Assembly (NCBI GenBank): GCA_029204225.1
Contig: CM055099.1
Coordinates: 44,730,145 to 44,794,144 of the forward strand
Length of the DNA: 64,000 nucleotides
Origin: Diphasiastrum complanatum
Taxonomy: Eukaryota > Streptophyta > Lycopodiopsida > Lycopodiales > Lycopodiaceae
Direction: 5' to 3'
Shown: positions 44,310 to 53,860 of the stretch, in pieces
How the letters are laid out: each line of letters begins with the position of its first letter
Numbering within the stretch: the first letter of the stretch is position 1
Notes under the pieces: model-generated
Told to the model about the DNA's origin: nothing
Databases searched by the model: none
The model's input: only the letters and a program-made list of their open reading frames with translations
Program-made: the position numbers and the translations under genes

Positions 44310-45149
44310 TTAGCCTGATTGCTGATGATGCTTTTATTTGTTTTTCAATTTCTTGTTTTTACTACTTAATTGATATTTTCTTTTGGAAAAGACAGTGAAA
44401 AAAAACAAAAAACAAAAAACAAAACAAAAAGGAAAATGTATGGAAAGAATGATGAGCAAAAGTCAGAAATGTCATTAGATCAAGGAGAATTGAAGGAAGG
44501 TATTTTCAGGAATTAAATCTTTATGGAAAATGACTTGGAAAATTACTTTTTTGGTCATTTTTTGCACAAACTGTGTTAGAATTGTTCGCCGAGTTTTATC
44601 CACCTCAAATATACCCATACTGAGTTAGGCGAACATTCTTTTAACCAGTTGGTACATGTTTTTACCGTAGGCGAATGTTAAGCATTATGCCATTTTGGAA
44701 ACGTTCACCGATCAACTTCCAATCCTGATGAACCTTGCCGACATGCTAGATGGATTTAAAATGCCAAATTTAGGTCGGCCATAGGTTCAAATCTTGAAAA
44801 TTTGCATTTATTACAATACCTGGGTGAATGATGGCCTTAGGCGAATGTTGAGCCTTTACCAGATCTACATGACATTCACCAGACTGTTATTTTTGTCCAA
44901 AACCTTCGTTGGGAATATTGGAAGCTATTTTCACAGTATTAAGCAAGCCTTCAATTTTTTTTCCAGATTTGATCAGCCAAACTAGTATTTTGTGTAATGG
45001 ACCCTCCAAATTCACCTATAAGTAGGTTGAATTCGATTCATTTGTCACTCGTGCTAGCAGAGCTTTTGAAAAAAAAAATTCGCGACCAAAACTTTCTGCC
45101 AACTTTTTCCTACCTTCTGATATACACTCGCACTTACTGTCCAGTCACC
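44310..45149 (+). other. G2 linker between pol and the extra ORF
   Basis: This 840-bp noncoding stretch parallels 36807-37593. It carries TTCGCCGAG, TAGGCGAACATTC, TAGGCGAATGTT (twice), ACGTTCACCGATC, AACCTTGCCGAC and related words between 44580 and 44920, in both orientations. A poly-A-rich patch lies at 44398-44430. Confidence 0.6.
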
Positions 45150-46195
45150 ATGTCTTCTACTGACATCTCTCAGTCTCCGAAATACTCCGTTCATCGTGGT
45201 GTTCCAACTGCAACGAACATCATGATGCTCCCTAGTGCAAGCATGGTCGCTCAATAGATGACTCTTACCAAGAGCCTTTGCTCACGACAATGGAAATCTA
45301 CGAGCGTGTCTTCTCTGGGAAAATCAACATGCATTTTATTACTATGGCTTTTAGCACGTGGACCAAGGCCAAGTCTAAACTTTATGTCACTTTCCAGAAT
45401 ACCACACACAAGGTGCATGTTACTGAAGCCACCCTTGCTGCCATAGGAATCACATCTGGTAAGGAGCCATCTCCAAACCATAAGCACGCCAAGAACGTGA
45501 TCAAGCCATTCATTGACACCTCCGTCGAGTTCTACTAGACTCATGACGGGTATCTCCCCTAGACTCCATCCGAGATCCTGTCATCCAAGGCCGCAGCCCT
45601 ACTTCTGAACAACTTCCTGATGGTTGGCAACCTCAAGAATGAACAAATTTCCTCACAGATCCTGCATCGTATTGCCGACTCCAACTACAAGATATAATTT
45701 AGCCCCCTCGAGCCTTATAATTGGTATAAGATGGTTTTTGGAGAGTTGAAGAGGCCAATCAAGGAGAACACCAAGCAGCAATTTGCGGCAAGCCCTCTCC
45801 TCTCTCTATTATCCGCCTCTTACTTGGAGGACATGCTTCGTGGGTTTGTTGTCAATTTCGTGTTGTCTATTTATGAAGAAGTACTGGCAGAGTCATCTCA
45901 TCAGACATCTACCTCACATAGTCGTCGTTGTGTACACAACGAGATCTCTATTCTTGACTCGTCTTTCGCGTCACGTCAAAGGACTAAACAGACATCTTCA
46001 GCTGCTCTTTCACCCCCCACCGCTATTCGCATTGAACTACCTATTCCCCCCGCCACTGATGCATCCCTCGCCTCCGCTTCCTCACAAGGTCAGTCTGTGA
46101 CAATTGATTCTACCATTCCAATCGCAGCTACCCAGGCCATCTCACCCCCACAAACGAGAGCTGTTTTGCCAAATACCCAGTATTTGTGGATGTGA
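45150..46195 (+). pseudogene. G2 extra ORF, N-terminal third
   Basis: The frame starts MSSTDISQSPKYSVHRGVPT at 45150, close to the G1 start. It is interrupted by a TAG at 45255 and a one-base shift near 45270, then reads YERVFSGKINMHFITMAFST and continues with stops at 45536, 45558 and 45696. The region LLNNFLMVGNLKNEQISSQI, then LEPYNWYKMVFGELKRPIKE, aligns with G1 residue by residue. After PNTQYLWM at 46193 the frame stops and homology to G1 ends. The coiled-coil and C-terminal parts are missing. Confidence 0.75.
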
Positions 46196-46197
46196 TC

Positions 46198-46722
46198 ACT
46201 CTGATACCTGATCGCGCATTTGTTTTAAACCGGTCCTATATTGGGACGGGAGCTATTCCACACTATTTCTTCTTTCCTCCCGTTCGGTTTGAATAAGTTG
46301 TGAAAAATGGTCAAAATCTACCTTGGTTGTTTTGTTGTTTTTAGTTTGTCAGCAAAAGATCACATGTGTGGAGCATGTTCCCACATGTAGAAAAAGTCAA
46401 AAATAGTTTATGATGTTCACTTTAGGAGTATCACAAAGTTTTTATATCAAGTTTCTTTGTGTAGATTTGTAATAGGGCCAAAAATTGGCATAATTGGCAA
46501 ATTGGTCAAATCCACATGTAAAGCCAATATTGAGCCAAAAGCCATTACGCAATCATCTCATTCAAAACATCAATATGGTTTTGGATGACTCCTCAAGTAC
46601 CAAAACCTTCATGTCATGCCGTAAGTACGGAATTGATCTATCACTCATACTACTAGCAACTCAAGGTGGAGAGGAGTGAAACATGATTGGACCCCTTCTT
46701 TTCCTCCTAATTTCATTGGCTC
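46198..46722. other. No gene seen
   Basis: Sequence between the broken G2 extra ORF and the C7 LTR segment. Words such as AGGGCCAAAAAT and CCACATGTA recur near 63870, suggesting decayed LTR. No open frame of interest. Confidence 0.4.
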
Positions 46723-46982
46723 AGTGACATATGGGCCCTCAAACTTGATTGGACCAATTTCATGGATTTCCCTCTTTTGATTGGTCTCTTGATCTCATGC
46801 CAACACATAGGAAAGTGTCACTCATCCACTCTCATCTTGACAAACGTAGAAAGTGTAAGCTGGCTCGAGCTACATCACACTCCAAATTTGGCCCTATCAC
46901 CTACTAACATGTTTTATGAGGTCTAAAAAAGTTTAAGTACCCCTAACTCAACATAGATAACTTTTACAAACTTTCACAATCC
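46723..46982 (-). repeat. C7-family 3' LTR segment
   Basis: This matches 20113-20373 almost throughout, for example TGACATATGGGCCCTCAAA and AACATAGATAACTTTTACAA. It sits on the left of the minus-strand Copia C7, where its 3' LTR should be. The left boundary is not visible. Confidence 0.75.
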
Positions 46983-47004
46983 ACAACACCATCAACATTA
47001 ACCT

Positions 47005-48537
47005 TTGAATGTTTCCTTCATAAAAAATGGCATCCCTACTTATGACCACTTTTTAGTACAGAATGTAGACTTTATGAGCCTTGCTCACCTCACTATATCC
47101 AACAAAAATGTCTTTCTTGGAAGAAGAATCCTCCTTTTTCCTATTATCAAGAGTGATGTTGATGTAGCATATGCATCCAAAGATTCTAAAGAATTTGACA
47201 CTCGACCTCCTACCAAAAAGAGTTTCAAAAAGTCATTTTACAACATAGCACTTGGCCACCTATTACAAAGATAGTTTGCACACATCAATGCTTCACCCCA
47301 AAATGACTTAGGAAGATTGGCACTTAACCTCATTGCTTTGGCTCCTTCACATAAGGTTTGATTCTTCACCTCATCCACTCCATTTTGTTGTGGGGTTCTT
47401 GAACTTGATAGCTCCCTCTTATCTCATGTGCATCACAAAGTGCTTTCAACTCGGTAGAAATGTACTCACCACCATTGTCACTCCTCAAGCACTTGATCTT
47501 GGTGTTGAATTGGTTCTCCCTTGCACTCTTGAACTTGATAAAGACTTCATACACTTCATCCTTGTTTTTTAGTAGATAGACCCAACAAAATCTACTAAAG
47601 TCATGAATAAGTGTCACATACATCTTAGCATCACCATTGCTAATTGTACTCACACTATGAATATTCGAACGTACAAGTTGAAAAGGCTTAGTAGATCTAG
47701 ATGTAGACCTCTTATAATGAAGCCTATGTGACTTTGGTAGAGCCCAAAGTCACAAACATGATTGATGCTAGTAAGAGATTTAGGAAGACCAATGACCACT
47801 GCCATTTTGCCATCACCTCTAATGCCTTGAAGTTGAGATGTCCCAACCTCTATGTCATACTGCTTGCCTTAAAGTTTGACCTACCTTTCTTTTTACAAAC
47901 AAAAGAGGATGTCTCACCTTGATCTTGCTTTTTTTACCACTTACTTTTGTTTTTGCCCTTGAACTTGCCTTTTGAAAACATAGTTTTCTCCTCTCCAACT
48001 TGAGATGATGAAATAGCTCCTTCTCTTTCTTGTTGACTAAACTCTTCATTCACCAAGACCTCTTGAAAGTCCTCTATACTTGGCAATGTCTTTTGAATAA
48101 TAAAGCTTTGCACAAGGTTAGCAATGTCAAACAATCCATTAAGAATCCTTAATGCTTTCACCAATGCATGACAATTCAACATTCGAATATTTAACTTTGA
48201 AGACTTTGAAATATTTGTCTCCTTAGGGTTATAACCCTAGACGTAGACTTGGATTCGTAAACCTTCTTCAAGGTTTTCCAAGCTTCACTTGATGATGTGC
48301 ATTTGCCAACTTCCTTGAGAAGTTCATGTGTTACCTTCATCTAGATAACATGAAGAGCTTTTCTTTATCCTTCTATCATAGGTCTCTCCTCCACACTTGC
48401 AACAATTTAAATCAACTCATCATTTCAAGTAAGGACCCCATCCTCACCTTCCAGGTTGAATAATTGCTTGAGGTAAGCCTGTCATTGCTCTCGAATATGA
48501 AACGACTATTTGTTGTCATGTTGCAATAATTGATTGC
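47005..48537 (-). pseudogene. Copia C7: gag and part of integrase
   Basis: The gag begins near 48525 with words like FESNDRLTSSNYSTWKVRM in broken frames, and the piece from 48182 gives FIIQKTLPSIEDFQEVLVNE and SKGKFKGKNKSKW, close to C2 gag. The nucleocapsid and protease are mostly gone. The integrase from 47653 reads MYVTLIHDFSRFCWVYLLKN (first Asp upstream not found) and KCLRSDNGGEYISTEL (Asp). The catalytic Glu region is degraded (NKMEWM for NGVAER). Further conserved integrase words continue to about 47005 on the minus strand. RT and RNase H are absent. Confidence 0.75.
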
Positions 48538-49087
48538 ACTTCTTCAAACATGTTCCAATGCACTTAGCACTCACTTGAATCTTCAACAAATGAAATCAAG
48601 ATGAAATCACAAAGATTTGGAACTACACAAATGTGTCTCTTTCTCACAACTAGTCACAAGGACATAGAATTGAATAAACTTGATCAACAAATGATCACAA
48701 TACAGAATGAATTTTAAACCTAAAAGATCTTGAAAATACTCTTGAAAAGATCAGAAACCTTATCCACAAGAGATCCTATTCAAAATTTAGGAATTCACAA
48801 AAATTTATACTATTGAAAGAATTAAAATCTATATGCAAAACTAGCAATCTTGATTTAGATTCCTTAAGAAAGCACTTGTCTCCACCATGTGGAATTTTTT
48901 ATCTTCAAGATCCAATCACTAGAGATAAAATTAGACTACTTTTGACCAATTTAAACTCATAGATCAACTTTCTACACATGAAATTGCTAGATTTGATTAA
49001 GACTCCACTCCATCTCTCACTAGAATTAGTGGCACCCTCAAATCCTTCAAGAGATTTGGCACAAACTCCAATTTCAGCTTGCAACCT
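48538..49087 (-). other. C7 leader
   Basis: AT-rich noncoding DNA between the gag start and the primer site. It is similar in layout to the C2 leader (17159-17746), including the order of short words such as AAATCACAAAGAT. Confidence 0.55.
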
Positions 49088-49099
49088 GCTCTTATACCA
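49088..49099 (-). other. C7 primer-binding site, altered
   Basis: The minus strand reads TGGTATAAGAGC, one base different from the usual TGGTATCAGAGC, two bases after the LTR end. Confidence 0.75.
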
Positions 49100-49101
49100 C
49101 G

Positions 49102-49560
49102 TGAAAAATCAGATACATAAATGTCATAAATGAATCTATGAACTTTAGCTAAATTGGGTGCACATCTCACTTTATTAACAATGTAGAAATCTTGCACATA
49201 ACATGCTAGTTTAGGAGAAATCATGCATAAACTACTAAGAACACTAAGATCCAATTAGTTACTAGTCTGATCTGTACTGCTACAGCAACCGTACAACAAT
49301 ACTTCACACATGTGGATTCAATCTACACAACATTCTACACAATAGAAACGTGAATATCAAGAGAGAAGAGAGAGACATGTCTCCTTAACTCAAGATTGAG
49401 TGGAGATTTTTGCATGAAACTTTGTACATTTTCTACTATATATACAAGGAGGGCTAAGCTACCCTTGAAGCACCCATTCTAAATTCTTTTTGGTGTAAAA
49501 TGTTCTTGGACTTTTGATCTCCCTTTCTCTTCCTTCTAATCAGCCAAAAATCAAATGCTG
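49102..49560 (-). repeat. C7 5' LTR (right end approximate)
   Basis: The plus strand starts TGAAAAATCAGATACATAAA, matching the start of 20008-20376. A TATA-like CTACTATATATACAAGG lies near 49433. The outer boundary could not be fixed, because the left LTR of C7 is incomplete. Confidence 0.65.
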
Positions 49561-50042
49561 ATTTCTCATAGATGGCTGATCCAATTCATGTGATTCTTTT
49601 TGCATTCGTCTAGTATTGTTATAAGCTTTCTATTGCAGGCATTACTTCGGTGTTTTAGTGTAGTTTCAAAAAGCACCACTTTGCTGATTTGCGTCCCATC
49701 TCTAGGAGGCTTAATCTTTTTGGCATGCATGATCTTTGTTCTACAATCTTGATGGAGAAGATTTTCAGCCTATTGATCATTCATTCAGTCTTCTACTTTT
49801 TAGCCTCACTCGGCTATTTTCCTAGACCATTGTTTTCTGGTGCATGTTGAATTTTAGACAATGAACACCTTTGCATGTCAGCACAGAAGCTTTGCATGTC
49901 AATTATATGTCTTGCATGTTAGTGTTTAAGATTTGCATGTCAGTTTTATAGCTTGCATGTCAGTGATTAATCATTGCATGTTAGTTTTCCTGACATCTCC
50001 TCAAGCAGATCTAGCATAGGCATCGATCCTCAATTTACAACA
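49561..50042 (+). repeat. C10 5' LTR with a TTGCATG array (left end approximate)
   Basis: The right end, TTTACAACA, is followed by one base and then a primer site. Between 49871 and 49980 the word TTGCATG appears six times, at 49871, 49892, 49912, 49933, 49953 and 49974. A TGCATG at 49841 and a CATGCATG near 49723 add to these. TGCATG is the reverse of the plant RY element CATGCA. The left boundary is only a guess. Confidence 0.65.
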
Positions 50043-50043
50043 G

Positions 50044-50055
50044 TGGTATCAAAGC
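50044..50055 (+). other. C10 primer-binding site
   Basis: TGGTATCAAAGC, one base different from the usual initiator tRNA-Met site, one base after the LTR end. Confidence 0.8.
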
Positions 50056-50127
50056 GTGGTTCAAAGGCTTAAACTAGATTATCATCTCTTTTTGTTCTCC
50101 AAATCTGAATCTATTTGCATATTCATT

Positions 50128-50478
50128 ATGGGTTTTACATATTGGATGAGACCATTAGATTGCATGCTTGAGGATGGTAAAGATTATTTGATCTGGAAAA
50201 CTAAAATGATTAATGGATGCAAAGGGCAATGGTTGTGGCCTACTGTTAGTGGAAAATTGCAGGAACCAGCACTCGGGGAAGATGGAGCAGAAATTGTTGA
50301 GCATCTAAGGTGGAGAGAAAACAACGAGAAGGCAATGTCTATCATCACTTTGTCTCTTGCTGATGACATTCTGATGGATTATGCTAATGTTTTCCATAAT
50401 AGTACGATGGCGTGGAAGTATATAATCATCACGACTAATGCAATGCAATCAAGATTATACTTGAAGCAAGAAGTATGA
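50128..50478 (+). pseudogene. C10 gag, truncated
   Basis: The frame has a first ATG at 50056 inside the primer-site region. The Met at 50128 is preferred because Copia gag homology follows at once: LEDGKDYLIWKTKMINGCKG, QWLWPTVSG and NNEKAMSIITLSLADDILM. Homology ends near 50440 and the frame stops at 50478. No zinc knuckle or pol follows, so this is only the 5' end of an element. Confidence 0.8.
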
Positions 50479-51106
50479 ACAAAAACTGAAAACTGAATCA
50501 CAATAAATAAAGTGTTTTTAGTAGTTTACAAGAGCTCATGCACGTTTGCTGGAAGAGAGTGGTTCTTTCATTGGAGTAAGAAAGCAATCTCCATCAGAAA
50601 AAGCCAGCGATGTGATTCCATGCTTTGAACCTTTCTATCTCAATTCGTGAATACTTCAGAAGCCAACCAATGCCTTCCAATGAATATAAAATGTAAATGA
50701 TCCAAATTAATTCTGCCAATGAGATCTACCTGCATCACATGGTGAGAAAAAACATCTCATCTTCAAGTCCCCAGCAGTCAAAGAACTCGAGCTCCCCCAC
50801 TTTCCAGCAAACTGTCAGCAATGCAGCAAAGCTTTGCCGATCTCTAACATGACAACACACCATCTGCAGGCATTCCTAAGTTCATATGATATCATAGAAA
50901 ACTCCACCCATTGACAGGGAGTATTTTTTATTATTCTTACATTACAAGATCACGAATGTAGCCTCTCAACAAGAGGACACTGTTGAGTTTCTTTCAAAAA
51001 TATGTGAGCTTAACTTGTGATGCAGCCCAAACCAAAGTCATATGAGATGTTCTGTTTGCTCGTCCAAAAAACTCAATTCAATTGAGATTGTACTTCTTAA
51101 GTGGTT
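50479..51106. other. 3' flank of the PPR gene
   Basis: No gene seen. The right part would contain the 3' untranslated region of the minus-strand PPR gene. Confidence 0.4.
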
Positions 51107-53335
51107 CTATATTGCACTGGCATCTTCTACCCCGTAATTTGACTCAATCCATGCACGCCCAGGTAGCTTCTTCGCCCCTGCACTTTTCATTTGCAATCTT
51201 AAAGTGCCATCCTCTTTCCAATGTCCTGCTGCTGAATATATGTTGGACATAATGCCAAATGCAGCATTATTTGTTGGATCCAGCTTCAGGATGGACTCAA
51301 ATGACCCTTTGCCAACATCCAAATTACCATGAGTCCGGCAAGCCCCAAGCAATGACATCCACACCGGGACTCCAGGTTGTACTGGCATCTTATTGATCAG
51401 GTCTAGAGCTTCATAGACATTTCCCGTACGCCCAAGCAGGTCAACCATACAAGCATAATGTTTCATTGTCGGAATAATGTTAAAACCTTTGCACATAGCT
51501 TGAAAGAGTTGATAACCTTCATTTACCAAGCCTGCCCAACTGCAAGCAGAGAGAACAGCAATGAATGTTACATGATTTGGTCTAATTGCCTCCTCCTGCA
51601 TTTTCTCAAAAAGTTTGATAGCGTCCTGAGCATGCCCATGACGAGCATGGCCTGCAATCAGTGCATTCCAGGAAACTACATTGCGCTCTGGTAGGTTTTC
51701 AAAGACTTGATTAGCCTCACCTAAGCTCCCACACTTGGCATACATGTCAACAACCGCACTTCCCACCATCACGTCCATTACTATTCCGCTTCCCATGATA
51801 TGTCTGTGAATAAGCTTTCCCTGATCTAGGGCTGCTGCACTTCCACAAGCTTTCAAGATGTTAACGTATGTGATTTTGTCTGGCTTTACACCCTGCTGCA
51901 TCATTCGTTCAAAAATACTGAGAGCTTCTTTAACTTTTCCATGCTTCGCAAGTCCCGCAATCATGACACTGTACGAAACCACATCTCGTTCTGACATATT
52001 ATAGAAGACTTTCCACGCCTTGCCTAAGCACCCACATTTAGCATACATGTGAAGAAGCGTGTTACTAACAAAGAGCTCTTTGTCATATCCACTCTTAGTA
52101 AGCTGGGCATGTATAAGCCTGCCCTGATCCAATGCCGAAATGCTGCTGCATGCTTTAAGTATGCTCAGAAAAGTAATTTTATTGGGCTTTACACCCTCAT
52201 TCTGCATTTTCTTAAAAAGCTCTAGTGCTTCTTGACCACGACCCAATTGGGCATATCCTGCAATGAGAGCGGTCCAGGAAACTACATCTCTTCCCCGTAA
52301 TTGCAAGAATACTTTATGTGCCTCATCTAGTCTCCCACATTTGGCATACATGTCAATTAGGGTATTGGCAATATAGAGATCTGATTCCAGCCCACTTTCC
52401 GCAATCTGAGCATGGATGAGTTTTCCTTGATCTAGAGCCGTCAGGCCAGCACATGCCTGGAGGACGCTCACATAGGTTACTCTATCTGGTTTTATGCCCT
52501 CTTGTTGCATAGTCTCAAAGAGTTGGAGAGCTTGTTTGCAACGTCCATGCTGAGCAAACCCTGCAATCACTGAAGTCCACGGAACTACACCTCGGTCTGG
52601 CAGCTTCTGGAAAAGCTTCCAGGCATCGTTCAAGCTCCCACATTTGGCATACATGCCAATTAGAGAGCTTGCCACATGTTGATCAAATTCCAACCCATTT
52701 TCCTTGACTAATGTATGGAACTGCTTGCCCTGATCTAGGGTTTTCATTCGACCACATGCTTTGAAGAGGCTCATGAATGTAATTTTGTTTGGTTCATAAC
52801 CGTCATTTTGCATCTTCTCTAACAGCCGGAAGGCTTCCTGCCCATCTCCGTGCAAAGCATACGCTGAAATAATTGTACTCCACGAAACAACGTCTTTTTT
52901 GAGAAGTTTGTCGAATAGTTTGCGTGCTACCTCCAAAAGACCACATTTTGCATACATGTTAACAAGTGTATTCCCAATGAACGGATTTGTTGCAACACCA
53001 TTTTTCAAAATGTGCGCATGGATTAGCTTGCCTTGACTAAGAGCCGAACATTTCGCACAAGCATCGAGAACAGCAACGTAAGTACTGACAGTAGGCTCCA
53101 TATCATGCCGTTTCATCTCATGATATAACATCAATGCCCGCTCAAACCTTCCAGCTTTCACATGTGCTGATATTTTCTCATTATATTCATGTTCATCCCC
53201 TTCAAGAATTCCAGATAACTCTTGATTGGACTTTGGCAAACATTTGCCAGAGCCAAACAGATGCATAAGTGGGTACCCAAAAGGGGAGTAGAATCCAACA
53301 GCTCGTATTCTCCTTCTGCTGCCTATGTGCACCAT
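51107..53335 (-). CDS. PLS-class pentatricopeptide-repeat protein, E type
   Basis: An uninterrupted 742-codon frame, intronless as in most plant PPR genes. PPR proteins bind organellar RNA one repeat per base, and PLS-class members usually guide C-to-U editing. About 17-20 repeats run from about residue 50 to 650 in P-L-S triplets. S-type repeats start with MYAKCG and continue (D/N)VVSWxxxIAGxAxxG; LDQGKLIHAxI and KPxxITYVxxLxACxxxxA words recur almost unchanged. The C-terminus has an E domain (VPVWMSLLGACRTHGN, LKLDPTNNAAFGIMSNIYSA, then KKLPGRAWIE) but no DYW deaminase domain, so editing would need a partner. The N-terminus is basic and free of acidic residues (MVHIGSRRRIRAVGF), as in organelle targeting peptides. 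The start at 53335 is the first Met. This is the best-preserved gene of the window. Confidence 0.93.
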   Translation of the reverse strand: MVHIGSRRRIRAVGFYSPFGYPLMHLFGSGKCLPKSNQELSGILEGDEHEYNEKISAHVKAGRFERALMLYHEMKRHDMEPTVSTYVAVLDACAKCSALSQGKLIHAHILKNGVATNPFIGNTLVNMYAKCGLLEVARKLFDKLLKKDVVSWSTIISAYALHGDGQEAFRLLEKMQNDGYEPNKITFMSLFKACGRMKTLDQGKQFHTLVKENGLEFDQHVASSLIGMYAKCGSLNDAWKLFQKLPDRGVVPWTSVIAGFAQHGRCKQALQLFETMQQEGIKPDRVTYVSVLQACAGLTALDQGKLIHAQIAESGLESDLYIANTLIDMYAKCGRLDEAHKVFLQLRGRDVVSWTALIAGYAQLGRGQEALELFKKMQNEGVKPNKITFLSILKACSSISALDQGRLIHAQLTKSGYDKELFVSNTLLHMYAKCGCLGKAWKVFYNMSERDVVSYSVMIAGLAKHGKVKEALSIFERMMQQGVKPDKITYVNILKACGSAAALDQGKLIHRHIMGSGIVMDVMVGSAVVDMYAKCGSLGEANQVFENLPERNVVSWNALIAGHARHGHAQDAIKLFEKMQEEAIRPNHVTFIAVLSACSWAGLVNEGYQLFQAMCKGFNIIPTMKHYACMVDLLGRTGNVYEALDLINKMPVQPGVPVWMSLLGACRTHGNLDVGKGSFESILKLDPTNNAAFGIMSNIYSAAGHWKEDGTLRLQMKSAGAKKLPGRAWIESNYGVEDASAI

Positions 53336-53860
53336 ATTTATTCCACTACTTTCCCTGGTGGTGTATGAACCATCTTTCGTTCACAACAGCTAACTATCAG
53401 AAGCAATTCAACACTTTGATTTAAGTTTCCTAAAACCCTATTATAATGTAAACACCACCCTACTGCCATGAAAAAACTAGAATGTGACAATTAACCCTGC
53501 AATGTGCTACACATTGCAATCAGCAGACTTATGTTACGAATGGCAATGCAAAAAAATGTTACGATCCATGCAAACCCATATCCAAATTTGTGTTCCAAAA
53601 CTCAAACAAGCTACCATGATGAGGGAATGTGTGCATGCAGCTTGTTGGTTCAGAAAGAATCAACTAAATCTAGTGAAGATGGAATTTACAGTGAGTGAGA
53701 AATCTCCATGAAGCTCTGGATTTTCTAGGTGACGTTTATTCATTCAAAGATTCAATTACAATGGAAAAGATCTTGCAATGTTGCAAACTCTCATGATTTG
53801 GAGAACCTGTAGGTTTGGCTTTGGCTTTTAAGGTGTTGTACCCATGCATTCCAATGGACT
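53336..53860. other. 5' flank of the PPR gene
   Basis: This would contain the promoter and 5' untranslated region of the minus-strand PPR gene. No other gene seen. Confidence 0.4.

Larger units (their letters stand above)
43206..46197 (+). mobile_element. Gypsy element G2, second copy of the extra-ORF family
   Basis: A plus-strand remnant begins within pol at the integrase zinc region and continues through the integrase C-terminus, an 840-bp linker and the first third of the extra ORF. No LTR remains on either side. It shares order and spacing with G1, and the two copies complement each other in what they preserve. Confidence 0.85.

Noticed and set aside
49871-49980. Regularly spaced repeats resembling a CRISPR array
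   Set aside because: The repeated word is 7-9 bases, spacers are about 13 bases, and the context is a plant LTR next to a primer-binding site.
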